NCBI RefSeq assembly: GCF_012489685.1
Contig: NC_080042.1
Coordinates: 16,568,150-16,632,149 of the forward strand
DNA length: 64,000 nucleotides
Source: Lotus japonicus
Taxonomy: Eukaryota > Streptophyta > Magnoliopsida > Fabales > Fabaceae
Direction: 5' to 3'
Shown: piece by piece, positions 22,501 through 29,227 of the stretch
Layout of the letters: each line of letters starts with the position of its first letter
How positions within the stretch are numbered: the stretch's first letter is position 1
The notes under the pieces: model-generated
Told to the model about the DNA's origin: nothing
Databases searched by the model: none
Seen by the model: the letters and a program-made list of their open reading frames with translations, nothing else
Translations under genes and position numbers: made by a program

Positions 22501-24452
22501 CCACCCCGGCTCCTTGACCACCGTCACCGGCACCAATTCATCATCCAGTCGCACCATGATGACTCCCTCGCGCACCACCGGCACCGTCGATTCCACCAAA
22601 ATCCGCGCAACATCCAACCGGGACCAGCTAGACGTAGCTCCATCCAAGCACACCAAATTTCCGAACACACTCGCCAGAGCTTGGAAGAACTCGTAGCACC
22701 ATGCCACCACTGGTACCCCATATAACCTTAACCATATCAAATGATTACGAGCGACGGATCTAGCCGAGCATGGCTTCAACACCTGAAACATTTGACTCAG
22801 AAAATCGCTGCTCTCCTGAAGCGTTTCCTCCATCTCAGCTCTTGATGGGAATTCCAATATCACCTCCCGCGCCCCCATGGATATAACCCCAATGTGCGAG
22901 AAGCCATTCGTAATCAAAAAATCTTGCACCATCTCTTTGCTAACCACTCCCCACAACGTCGCTTCTGCCAGTCTTTGAACACGTTCCCTCTCAGCATCTT
23001 GTGATTTGAAAATAAAATCTGGTTTCAATTCACTGGGCCTTCCTTTCTGTCGACTCCCCTCCTTGCTCCTCCATACCATAGTTTGCTTAGGAGCTTTTGG
23101 CTCCCATCGTTTTTCCACCTGCCTTGGACTCTGACCTTTCATCACCCTTCCACCATTCACATGTTGCTTTATCGGATACTTAGCAAAGCTCACTGACAAC
23201 CTCGCCTTCTTCAGTAGAGCACCGTCAAACTGTTCCACTGCCCCTCGAGCATCCACATCGAATACGTACCGGATAAATCCAAACCGTGATTTCCTTCCTG
23301 ACTTCTTTGTCCTTGATAGAAACACCCCCTTAATACGTCCCGCTTGTGCAAAAAAACTCCTGAGGTCCAAATACGTCGTGTCATCCCCAATACCATCAAG
23401 AACAGAGACACACCCCTCCATTCTTCTCCTACTTGCCTTCTTCCATAACCTGCCCTTGATGAGCGCATTCTTTTTCTGTTTTGTACTCATATATACACTC
23501 AATAAATATAAAAATTCTGAAAAATAAAAGAATTAATTGCCAAAATCTTCATTCTTCACATGTGGGTATTCTTCTTGTGTTTTCAAATCAAGAAGTTATA
23601 TATTAAACTAATTCCTATCTAAAAATATGTACCAAAAAATTACTATTTAAATATGTAACATCTGTTCAAAAATAATTAATGATTATTTTCCGGTGGACAA
23701 AAAAAATTAATTATAGATTAATTTGGATTTGATATGTTAAAATATAAAGGAAAATGCACGAAAAATGTGTCTAGGGTCTTCTTTTTAAGGTATAATAGGG
23801 TCAAAAGGCTTAGTCAAAAGGTAATTAATGCTAATTTAATTTAACTTAAAATATTATAAAGCATGAAAAAAATTTCTTGAGATAGTGCATTTATAAAAAA
23901 AGTAGTAACATAAAAAGTAAGATAGAAATGTGACTCACAATAAAACTCATAAACTTGATGATGATATTGTCAGCCAAAGTTGTGAATGTAGCGCTCTGTA
24001 ATGTGTTATCATGGTCACCCCATTGAACAAGAGTTTTCGTCTTTCCCTCTCCTTGCAATAGGATGTAAGGCTTGTCAACTGGAATTGTGATCACTTTTTC
24101 CCTTAAAAAATGTGAAAGCAAACTCTTATTGTTAACATACTAATATTTGAGTCATAAAAATATTTGCACACTTTCTTTTATCACACTCTTGATGGAGGAT
24201 ATGAAATTCATAATTTTACCTGTAGATACCTGTCTTCACATTTATGGAAACCCAATACCTATTGTTGGAAGGGATTGAATCAATAGCAGATTGTATGGTT
24301 TTGAAGTTTCCATGCCCTGATTGATCCACGATGATTGTCTTGTAAGGTAGTAGTTTTCCTCCCACTACTCTATAAGGCTGAGAATTTGCTAGCTCTATAC
24401 CTAAACCCAAAAGAATAAAAATACATATAAAGCAACACCGTGGAAAAGACAT
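4419..24452 (-). CDS. Pectinesterase (pectin methylesterase) gene, 5 exons, 326 aa, introns full of transposons
   Basis: The product would remove methyl esters from homogalacturonan in the cell wall. Joining exons 24452-24220, 24101-23939, 18291-18094, 12931-12684 and 4557-4419 gives 981 nt with GT/AG at each junction and no internal stop. Residues 1-25 form a signal peptide (hydrophobic FICIFILLGLGI). There is no N-terminal inhibitor-like pro-region, as in short type PMEs. Visible motifs are GIYRE (75-79), SFQDTL (163-168, Gln165 and catalytic Asp166), DFIFG (187-191, catalytic Asp187) and LGRPW (246-250, Arg248 and Trp250). The first oxyanion Gln of the usual QAVAL motif is Pro143 (PAVAA). 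The protein ends at SFIDSDG because a TAG sits where the family normally has Trp-Leu. The motif pattern resembles pollen-type PMEs, which is an inference from memory. Introns 2-4 (5.6, 5.2 and 8.1 kb) hold transposons, so expression is uncertain although the frame is intact. Confidence 0.85.
4558..5551. other. Intron 4 distal part: A/T-rich, no recognisable feature
   Basis: A/T-rich at 4558-5040, then more GC-rich at 5040-5540, with two short overlapping frames (60 and 61 codons) on the plus strand that look like chance. No element ends were found, although the GC-rich part may be old transposon DNA. Confidence 0.4.
5552..6762. mobile_element. Non-autonomous hAT-like transposon with 8-bp target duplication
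   Basis: Terminal inverted repeats start CATTGTTGTCAATCTCTAG (5552) and end with the near complement CTAGAGATTGACAACCATG (6762). GTGTACAC flanks both sides at 5544-5551 and 6763-6770, the 8 bp expected for hAT. Subterminal copies of AATCTCTTACGAGATTA-like sequence occur near both ends. The interior includes a block of CCCAAACCCG and GGGTTTGGGT repeats (about 5940-6090), which itself resembles the terminus of another hAT family. Confidence 0.75.
6164..6466 (+). pseudogene. Acidic frame in the hAT element, possible transposase C-terminal remnant
   Basis: A 100-codon frame ends in an acidic tail (EEELDGDDEDDYSDF) after DEIQSDNEWITKQVDVEEND. Plant hAT transposases commonly end in an acidic segment containing an N-E-W-L-like motif just after the dimerisation domain, so a remnant of that end is plausible. 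No dimerisation or BED domain is visible, and no catalytic residue. Confidence 0.35.
6771..7523. repeat. Intron 4: MITE-like AGCTTAAAAGCT repeat and a LINE 3'-end scrap
   Basis: 7075-7265 is rich in the palindrome AGCTTAAAGCTT, with GGCTATGTTTGGCATG at its start, typical of a common legume MITE family; its ends are not resolved. 7285-7357 reads GTACTTGGTTGGGGTACACA and ends in an A8 run, like the 3' tail of a plant LINE that was severely 5'-truncated. The remainder is plain A/T-rich intron. Confidence 0.4.
7524..7772 (-). repeat. 3' LTR of the copia element
   Basis: 249 bp, preceded on the minus strand by the polypurine tract. The pol frame's own stop codon TGA is formed by the first bases of this LTR (TGTGA, 7772-7768), so the coding frame ends inside the LTR. 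Confidence 0.92.
7768..10728 (-). pseudogene. copia integrase, reverse transcriptase and RNase H, two in-frame stops
   Basis: In order: a pre-integrase HHCC-type zinc region (WHFRLGHLS... CDICHLAQQ), the integrase core with its Asp residues in HMDIWGP and IRSDNGPE and the Glu in GRVERKHQ, then RT with YVDDVILFG (the YVDD catalytic box), and finally RNase H (SWKAKKQTTVS, then CDNQSALYIAANPVFHERTKH). Stops lie at 9138-9136 and 8079-8077 in an otherwise continuous frame. Both are of the type produced by C-to-T or G-to-A change. With the stop in gag the element cannot make a full polyprotein. Confidence 0.88.
10729..12201 (-). pseudogene. copia gag and protease
   Basis: 490 codons from ATG 12201. 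The N-terminal gag carries LNGKNYNAWARSMKRAL. A CCHC zinc knuckle (C-NH-C-KKSG-H-TVDI-C) lies near residue 285 and binds RNA. The aspartic protease site WVIDSGASDHI has its DSGA at about residue 405. The frame is closed by TAG at 10731-10729, after which pre-integrase sequence continues in the same frame. A single transition would explain the stop. Confidence 0.85.
12248..12496 (-). repeat. 5' LTR of the copia element
   Basis: 249 bp, TGTGAAAATAC...TTTCTGTTA on the minus strand. It shows three differences from the 3' LTR (C/T, G/T and T/C) by hand count. Contains the leader for the genomic RNA; the PBS follows immediately. Confidence 0.92.
12684..12931 (-). CDS. Pectinesterase exon 4
   Basis: The acceptor TTACAG precedes 12931. 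It encodes DCTISVIAAPLGPG, then GFITAQGR and YLGRPWREYARVLFYHT, residues 199-281. The donor is GTAAGA after CAAGT, leaving phase 2. Arg248 and Trp250 of LGRPW are the family's substrate and transition-state residues. Confidence 0.87.
12932..13559. other. Intron 3 distal part, A/T-rich, nothing recognised
   Basis: Plain A/T-rich intron DNA. No terminal repeats, poly(A) tail or coding similarity noticed. Confidence 0.4.
14433..14440 (+). promoter_or_regulatory. LTR core promoter TATA box (family A)
   Basis: TATAAATA, preceded by a block (CGCGAAATTTTCATTTTCCC) conserved at the equivalent place in the LTRs at 60928-60985, 54033-54090 and 37006-37060. Conservation of the TATA and its upstream block across diverged LTRs supports a functional promoter. 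Confidence 0.65.
15911..16020 (+). repeat. Three-copy tandem hairpin repeat (GTGTTGTATTGACCGACAC)
   Basis: Copies at 15911-15929, 15952-15970 and 16003-16021 pair GTGTTG with CGACAC (or CGGCAC) around a 7-base loop. A perfect GAGTACT/AGTACTC hairpin lies just upstream (15875-15890). The same repeat occurs four times in the sister LTR at 59319-59460. Confidence 0.7.
16157..16518 (+). repeat. 17-copy tandem array of a UUCG-loop hairpin unit
   Basis: The unit ATACCTTCGGGTACAGTAT is repeated directly or with a TCTAT spacer; 17 copies were counted by eye. In the LTR sense strand each unit contains TACC-TTCG-GGTA, a 4-bp stem closed C-G on a TTCG loop. One copy has GTCG instead. The open frame that crosses the array is an artefact of the repeat period. 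Confidence 0.85.
17621..17995 (-). pseudogene. copia RNase H fragment
   Basis: The frame reads TTLSRSSAEVEYRGVANVV, then VHCDNVSAIYLSGNPVRHHR, then VREKVARGQ and IADIFTKGLP, the hallmark C-terminal RNase H of copia polyproteins. It ends just before the polypurine tract. It starts abruptly at the deletion junction near 17995. Confidence 0.85.
18094..18291 (-). CDS. Pectinesterase exon 3 (catalytic core)
   Basis: The acceptor ACAG precedes 18291; using the alternative ATAG seven bases upstream would break the frame. It encodes NSYKNYKPVRPAVAALVSGD, then SFQDTLWD and DFIFGDG, residues 133-198, and ends with GAG before the donor GTAATA. Both catalytic aspartates are present. The usual first Gln is replaced by Pro143, which may lower activity if the family mechanism applies unchanged. 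Confidence 0.87.
18292..19136. repeat. Intron 2 proximal part: LINE 3'-tail scrap and a local tandem duplication
   Basis: About 18700-18897 ends GCCGTATTAATATACTTATT...CCC followed by A8 and contains GAGGCACCGCTTGTGCC, typical of a plant LINE 3' UTR with tail; the upstream limit is unclear. At 18990-19130 a unit of about 65 bp (AAAACATTTATG, then TTTTTTAAATTTAGTAAGGA) is duplicated in tandem with small differences. The rest shows nothing. Confidence 0.4.
19140..20007. other. Intron 2: CAC/CAT-rich simple sequence, then A/T-rich DNA
   Basis: 19175-19330 is a degenerate CAC/ATC trinucleotide-rich stretch whose open frames are a composition effect. 19340-20007 is A/T-rich with no feature recognised, ending in a first copy of AAATCAAGAAGTT followed by T11 (about 19977-20001). 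Confidence 0.45.
20021..23584 (-). mobile_element. LINE retroelement with intact ORF1 and no ORF2, 3.6 kb
   Basis: Minus-strand insertion in pectinesterase intron 2. The poly(A) tail appears as T10 at 20019-20028. The 13-bp target duplication AAATCAAGAAGTT lies at 20008-20020 and 23585-23597. The 3' UTR ends with TTAATAAAGTTAATC next to the tail. ORF1 is open over 728 codons, and about 1.3 kb of non-coding sequence follows with no reverse transcriptase or endonuclease. Full-length L1-type elements have ORF2 immediately after ORF1, so this unit must have been mobilised in trans. A partial extra copy of the target sequence with its own T-run lies just outside at 19977-20001. Confidence 0.85.
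21316..23502 (-). CDS. LINE ORF1 protein, 728 aa, intact frame (RRM and AT-hook)
   Basis: A complete frame from ATG 23502 to a stop at 21316; a second Met four codons later could also serve. Residues about 30-110 form an RRM (CVSVLDGIGDDTTYLDLRSF, then SRFGFIRYV). Residues about 180-340 resemble the DUF4283-type region that follows the RRM in plant LINE ORF1 (HLIWLRLYGVPVVAW). Near residues 650-690 are basic GRP motifs (KRGRPKGSKNKPKK), AT-hook-like and also a likely nuclear signal. The C-terminus (ARQTWRLAKRLGVVYNGADE) matches the usual end of these proteins. The expected role is nucleic-acid binding and chaperoning of the LINE RNA particle. The frame has no stop, unlike nearly every other element frame here. 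Confidence 0.85.
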   Translation of the reverse strand: MSVYMSTKQKKNALIKGRLWKKASRRRMEGCVSVLDGIGDDTTYLDLRSFFAQAGRIKGVFLSRTKKSGRKSRFGFIRYVFDVDARGAVEQFDGALLKKARLSVSFAKYPIKQHVNGGRVMKGQSPRQVEKRWEPKAPKQTMVWRSKEGSRQKGRPSELKPDFIFKSQDAERERVQRLAEATLWGVVSKEMVQDFLITNGFSHIGVISMGAREVILEFPSRAEMEETLQESSDFLSQMFQVLKPCSARSVARNHLIWLRLYGVPVVAWCYEFFQALASVFGNLVCLDGATSSWSRLDVARILVESTVPVVREGVIMVRLDDELVPVTVVKEPGWGQLVAAQPVRPVADPVNGSDESASEASAEDHAVTAEMNEMPGSGYKSYDKEGPVADNLVVTLTHLREAGYSVEELMVLPCFKHLSNAQEDLHEKNEGMTVSNILNPQPSNVLLTSNEGENLIAKNQGGSFVGFKYEGNGVRWGHGTGFWNSNDVGNRLCAKPWNVWLNSRSAANFLGANSKIKEFVIKSVGTAETEIKDVEKDGQMSRTGWLLKKPLTGGRISVLKLKALARLNVGGSETLKITVGQKMGASQINFEEPIPAKNCKFETGIEDHVETEFEERVYSDDAILAAVKQRRGRNKGGIPGGTRGRKLDGKSRAKRGRPKGSKNKPKKQRVEEEVHAWSDEDSGGEGISSRARQTWRLAKRLGVVYNGADEEMIRRLEIQIRENHPNLQ
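23598..23938. other. Intron 2 sequence next to exon 2
   Basis: A/T-rich intron DNA up to the exon 2 donor. Nothing else seen. Confidence 0.5.
23939..24101 (-). CDS. Pectinesterase exon 2
   Basis: The acceptor TTAAG precedes 24101. The first G completes the Arg codon from exon 1 and the frame continues EKVITIPVDKPYILLQGEG. It ends at ATT before the consensus donor GTGAGT (23938-23933), in phase 0. Residues 79-132 include the ATFTTLADN segment, equivalent to the conserved SATF..ADNF block of the family. Confidence 0.87.
24220..24452 (-). CDS. Pectinesterase exon 1 (signal peptide to GIYR)
   Basis: ATG at 24452. It encodes the signal peptide and the first strand region (IIVDQSGHGNFKTIQSAID), ending in TAC AG before a GTAAAA donor at 24219. 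The exon ends in phase 2. The GIYRE motif is split across this junction. Intron 1 (24102-24219) is short and free of insertions. Confidence 0.88.
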
Positions 24453-24558
24453 GGTGGATGAAAAAATCGATCAAAGTAGTATATATGTGAGGGTTGGGAT
24501 ATTCAGCAGAACCATCACAATTAGAAGATAAAAGTAAAAGGAGACAAATTGCAATGCA

Positions 24559-24565
24559 TTTTATA
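24559..24565 (-). promoter_or_regulatory. Candidate TATA box of the pectinesterase gene
   Basis: TATAAAA on the minus strand lies 107 bases upstream of the ATG at 24452, predicting transcription start near 24530 and an 80-nt leader. A weaker CATATATAC lies about 30 bases upstream of the ATG, which would leave almost no leader. The choice is by position and consensus only. Confidence 0.4.
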
Positions 24566-25261
24566 GGGATAATTAGGAAAGTCTTTAATTGAGAATTATT
24601 CTTTTCTATTGTAGAGGGGATCGTCTATTTAATTGAGAAAATTAGAAAGGTTCTTCAATCAGGGCTCCATTTCCTCATTCTCAAAAGTCATACATTTTTT
24701 GAATTGTTTCCGAATGCAGACTTACGTACGGGAGAGTTATAGTAAACGTTATATAGCCATTAATATTATATATATGCAAGATTGCTCAAAATTTTCTTGT
24801 TCTCTTCTGCAATTTTGCTCTATGGAATTTTGCACGCTATTTTCTTGTATTTTTACGTACTCCATAATATTTGGGTTTTAACACCCCTTATATTAGAGGT
24901 TAAATACATGGTTGGCTTATAATAAAAAAACGTACTCCAATATTGAACCTTCTAATAGCTGTTAGGTACTAGTGTCTATAGAACGTATAAACTAAGGTGA
25001 TTTTCATTTTTCCTGTTTTGCTCAGACTCAGGCCTAATTGAAGAAATTTATGGAAATTAAAGAACAATCATCATGATGGCCAGTTGGCCACCTACATAAT
25101 TAATAATTTGACTAATATGAGGGTATACCGGTTTTTGTTCCTAGAAAAATGAGGGACACACTAACATTTATATCTCTTTAAAAGTATCCATTTATTTATA
25201 ATATAAGTTTTTAAATTTTTTTTCCATGTGCATTGCTCAAGTTAAGATACTAGTTGTCATA
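24566..25261. other. Pectinesterase upstream region
   Basis: A/T-rich 5' flank between the pectinesterase promoter and the LINE poly(A) tail at 25262. An 82-codon plus-strand frame (24633-24881) has no recognisable similarity and is probably chance. Confidence 0.45.
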
Positions 25262-25625
25262 TTTTTTTTTTAATCAGCCAAATAATTATATATTAGGAGA
25301 ATTACTAGGTTTACTTCAAACTAAGAGAAACAAAAGAAATTAGTACAAGAAAAGATACAGCAGGAAAAAGAAAGGAAAAGAGTCAAAGAATAAAGCTACA
25401 AAGTCAAGGAGACATAGGAAAAGAGAGTCCCAGTAAAGGGCCACCAAAGGATCCACGAAACAATCCTAAACCAGAAATCATAATAGCTAAAAGTGCTAGT
25501 CCCAGAGGTAGCGGCCCAGATAAGACATAAGCTCCGTGTATCCAACAAAACAATCAAGAAAGTATCCAAGTAATCAGCTTTGTACCACATCAGAGTGCTA
25601 ACAGGGGATTCAAAAACCAGCGAGA

Positions 25626-26093
25626 TTAGAGCAGTGACAGATAAATTGATGGATGAGTTTGCCATTCATAGAGAGAGCATCCAAAGTCTTTAAACTTTCC
25701 ACGGAGCCAAATCCAAGACTTGAATTGCAGATCATCAATAACTTTATCAATGTCAATATCCCCTTCTTTAAATATGATTGCATTTCGATGAGACCAAATA
25801 GACCAAATAACAGCAATCCAAACAACCCAAGCACCCCTCCTTTGATTCCTAGACCAGCAAAAGAAAGTGTGTTGAAGGAAGTGATTTATACCCTCTTTAG
25901 GTAGAACAGTTGAAATACCCAACCATTTGTAACTGGCCATCCAAATATTCCATGCAAAGGGGCAATAGACGAGAAGATGTGAAGGAGTCTCTTCTTCCAG
26001 CAGGCAAATGGGGCAGACCGCATCCTCCAGTTCAGGCATCACATGCCATCGTCTGAGATTTCCTCTGGTTTGGATTCTATCATGAAAGGCCTT
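25626..26093 (-). pseudogene. LINE ORF2 C-terminus (zf-RVT)
   Basis: Continues the same ORF2 after the CACTA insertion: HDRIQTRGNLRRWHVMPELE, then CPICLLEEETPSHLLVYCPF with the C-x2-C...H...C zinc-binding pattern of the zf-RVT domain. It ends near 25626 with a stop; 350 bp of 3' UTR follows. Confidence 0.85.
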
Positions 26094-26499
26094 CACTACT
26101 ACAGAAATGACATTTTGTCACGCCTCTATTGTCACGGTTATGGGCGGAACCGTGATAATAGAGCAATTACCACGGTTATAAAAGGAACCGTGGTAATAGG
26201 TAACAATATTTTATTAATTTTTTTATGGACCGTGACAATAGAGAACTTTACTCTTCAAATTTTTTTAGAATTTTTCCTAAACCCTCTCTCCCACTCGATC
26301 TCCCACTCTCCATCGACCCGTTCCCTATCTACCACCGCCGCTGCTCTCTTCTTCCTCCGATCGTAACCCTTCAAATCCCTAACCCTTTGGCTAGCTCTAC
26401 CTCTCCCTCGCCGGCGGCGACGTCCGCGTCCTCATCATCCCCTTCCCCGATGAACATGCCCCTGCCGTCGACAACGACCTAAAGCCTCCGCAGCGGCGA

Positions 26500-26815
26500 T
26501 CCAGAACCCGCAGAGCGAGGAACTCGTCGTTGCTCCGCACTGCCGTCAGGTTTGCGAAATCCGAGCACCACAAAGGTGAGGGGAACGACATGGCGGCGGT
26601 GGCGGAGAAGGAGAAGAAGGAGTGGAGCGAAGAGGACGTTGAGGTTTGAAGAAGCAGATGACGAAGCATCCCGTGTGGAAACCTGGACAATGGGAAGAGA
26701 TGCAGCCTTCATTGTGCAACACAGGGTGGACAACATGATCTGGGAGAAGAGAAGCGACGATTCTGAAAGGAATTCTGGAAATCCAAGGCTGCTTGTGTGA
26801 AAAGAGTTGCAGAAT
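26500..26815 (+). pseudogene. Captured fragment of a MAMYB-like SANT/Myb gene
   Basis: The frame reads RTRRARNSSLLRTAVRFAKS, then AAVAEKEKKEWSEEDVEV. After a one-base deletion near 26645 it continues KKQMTKHPVWKPGQWEEM. The EKKEW.EEDVEVLKKQ pattern is characteristic of the SANT/Myb domain of plant MAMYB-type proteins, recognised from memory. The 5' GC-rich part (26280-26500) may be its leader. Stops and frameshifts follow. Confidence 0.55.
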
Positions 26816-27399
26816 TGAAGAAAGGGTTTCATAATGCAAAAGCTGCTTCCTAATGGTAAATGCACTTTTGATTTTTGTCAAATTCATTGCATATTTGGTT
26901 ATTTTGTCAACATTATTTTGTCAGTTCTAACTTTTTGACTCATCTACCTGCAACTGAAGGGAAAATCAGAGTTAGAGCTTGGAGCAGACATTGAAATATT
27001 TACAGGTCAGCATTGGTTTTGGGTTGACAATGATTCATTAGCAACTTGGCATGAATCTGCCAGTCTAATGTAGTTTATGTTCTTTCATAGTTATAGTTTG
27101 TTGTCAGCATATGCTTTATCAATTCTTGAACTCTTGCCAAGCACCACATGGATCTTTAGAGAAATTGAAGTTTAACATGGTTTACAATGTGTGTCTTAAC
27201 AATATCTGAACCTTTTTCTTTTTGCAGGTCATAAAGATTAGAGAAATTGTTGGCTTGAAGTTAAAAAGGAGAAGAAAAAAACTAGATTTTGTGGTAAGTA
27301 TTTGTCCAATTTGTGGCTTGGTGTGTATTGTGGTATCATTGCATCATTTAGAATCTTTTGAACCTGATTCTTTCTTGTGCTCATTTTTGCTACTACCAG

Positions 27400-27477
27400 G
27401 TTGAGCAGAGCTGCATCAATTGTGGTGTTTGCATGGGCAAGTACTTCAGTGAGACATGTAAACTCAATGATGATGAT
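27400..27477 (+). pseudogene. Captured exon of a CHY zinc-finger (RING E3-type) gene
   Basis: A 78-bp exon preceded by CTACTACCAG and followed by GTAAGT encodes VEQSCINCGVCMGKYF with the paired Cys pattern, then ETCKLNDDD. This is part of the CHY/CTCHY zinc region of RCHY1/MIEL1-like ubiquitin ligases. The usual Cys after KYF is Ser here. A second partial copy of the exon end and its donor is at 28618-28671, so the segment was duplicated within the element. Confidence 0.65.
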
Positions 27478-27492
27478 GTAAGTGATTCATCT

Positions 27493-27819
27493 TGGTCGAA
27501 TAGACAGGAAGATTGAGTTTCCTCTCCCTGATATCAAGACAAGGAGACGCATTTTCCAGGTAAGCATGTTTTGTGAAAACAGCACCACGGATGCTACTTT
27601 TGCTGATTCGCTGCTGTGATATCATAATGTGCATATTCTGCTTGATGGTATGACTAATGTTTTAATTCTTAAATTCAGATACACACATCAAGGATGACAT
27701 TGGCTGATGATGTCAACTTAGAAGAATTTGTTATGACTAAAGATGAGTTCTCTGGAGCTGATATAAAGGCAATATGTACTGAAGCTGGTTTACTTGCTTT
27801 ACGAGAACGCCGAATGAAG
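27493..27819 (+). pseudogene. Captured two-exon fragment of proteasome ATPase RPT2
   Basis: Exon part 27493-27559 encodes [20 protein letters not shown] and is followed by a GTAAGC donor. After a 119-bp intron, exon 27679-27819 encodes [33 protein letters not shown] and RERRMK. This is the AAA+ C-terminal region of 26S proteasome regulatory subunit 4 (RPT2). It starts mid-exon, fused directly behind the CHY fragment at about 27484-27493, and lacks both ends of the gene. Confidence 0.85.
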
Positions 27820-28894
27820 GTTAGAATTAGATTCTATATCTTATGTGCAATTATGACCAAACCAATGCCATCCAGTGAAAGTAATTGTGGTACTCTGTTG
27901 CTGTTTTGAATTATGAAATTAGTAATGTTAGTAAGCTCATTTTATGGTCCAAACCATATATTAAGCTAAGATAACAAAATGTAGCATAGATTGGTTGATG
28001 TTTGAATTTGAACTCTCAATTTTATAGAAACCAACTTTTTCAGAACCCTAGAAGAAAGTGGCAGGAAAAAAATTGGACAAGGGTTGAAATACTAGGAAGA
28101 TCAAGGAAATGGAACTAAGATAAGATTTCACTTTAGATGCATCTCTTGGAATTTAGAGAGAGGAAAAGATAGAGAAGAATTTACCCCTTGGTCTCTACAT
28201 TCACTTTAATTTTTATGCATACACACAGATTAGTGAACAATCAAAATCTTCTCTCTTTAAGTGGTATTGGCTACAAATATATGCTGTGTGTGTGTGTGTG
28301 TTAACAAGAGTTGTGGAATGTAATGCCATTCAAATACACCTTATATTTTAAAAAAGAAAAAAACAAAGTAAAAAAAGATATAATCCCCATCAGTGACAGA
28401 CTGACAATAAATAAGCAAAAAGAGATCTCTTGGCTATTTCAATTTTCCCTTCCACCATGAAGAATAGAGCTCCTACTGTTTCCCTTGCATTCATAATTTT
28501 TGTTCGTGATCTTATCTTGCATTTCATTTGGTAACTTGAACATTCGTTAAGGTCTTATTTGTGCAATTCTCTATTTTCCAGGTTAAGGTCTTTTGCTAGT
28601 GTATTAGCAATTATTTATACTTCAGTGAGACATGTAAACTCAATGATGATGATGTAAGTGATTCATCTTGGAACAAAGGAATTTTGTGTTTGTGTGTGTG
28701 TGAGAGTATGTTCTCAATAACAATTAGTATTGTTTTCTTATTCAAGGTTGGAATATTTGAGTAATTTGGCTAGAATATCTGAATGTTGGTGATTTTATGC
28801 AATTTATTTTTCAATATAAACGTACTAAAATTTATGCACAGACCAGGAAAAAAAAAATAAAAAAATCAGTAGCTATTTCGCAGAATATGACCTA

Positions 28895-29224
28895 ATGTTA
28901 CGGTTAAAACCGTGGCAATAGAGGCCACCTATTGCCACGGTTACGTACTTAACCGTGACAATAGGTGGAATCTATTGTCACGGTTAAGTACGTAACCGTG
29001 GCAATAGATGGCCTCTATTGCGACGGTTAAGGACGTAACCGTGACAATAGAAGGAACCTATTGTCACGGTTACGATTTACTAACCGCGATAATAGGTGAG
29101 TCAATTGTCACGGTTCCGCCTATAACCGTGACAATTGAGCAATTGTCACGCCTTCTATCGTCACGGTTAAACCGTGACGAATGGGCGGTTTTAACCGTGA
29201 CGAAAGGCCTTTTCTGTAGTAGTG
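28895..29224. repeat. CACTA subterminal repeat array
   Basis: At least a dozen direct and inverted copies of a motif like CTATTGTCACGGTTA, each able to pair with a neighbour. In En/Spm elements such repeats bind the transposase subterminally. A smaller set is at 26115-26240. Confidence 0.75.
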
Positions 29225-29227
29225 CTT

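Larger units (their letters stand above)
26094..29224. mobile_element. Non-autonomous CACTA transposon carrying host gene fragments
   Basis: Inverted ends CACTACTACAGAAA (26094) and TTTCTGTAGTAGTG (29224), with 3-bp duplication CTT at 26091-26093 and 29225-29227. Subterminal repeats based on TATTGTCACGGTTA occur at both ends, densest at 28895-29210, as in En/Spm elements. No transposase is present. The 3.1 kb body holds fragments of three unrelated plant genes with introns retained, so genomic DNA was captured. It was inserted into the LINE ORF2. Confidence 0.9.

Noticed and set aside
21528..22721. Plus-strand frames of 60-70 codons
   Set aside because: Antisense shadows of the LINE ORF1.
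26225..26887. Several minus-strand frames of 97-128 codons in the CACTA element
   Set aside because: They are antisense to the GC-rich captured MAMYB-like fragment and show no family motifs.
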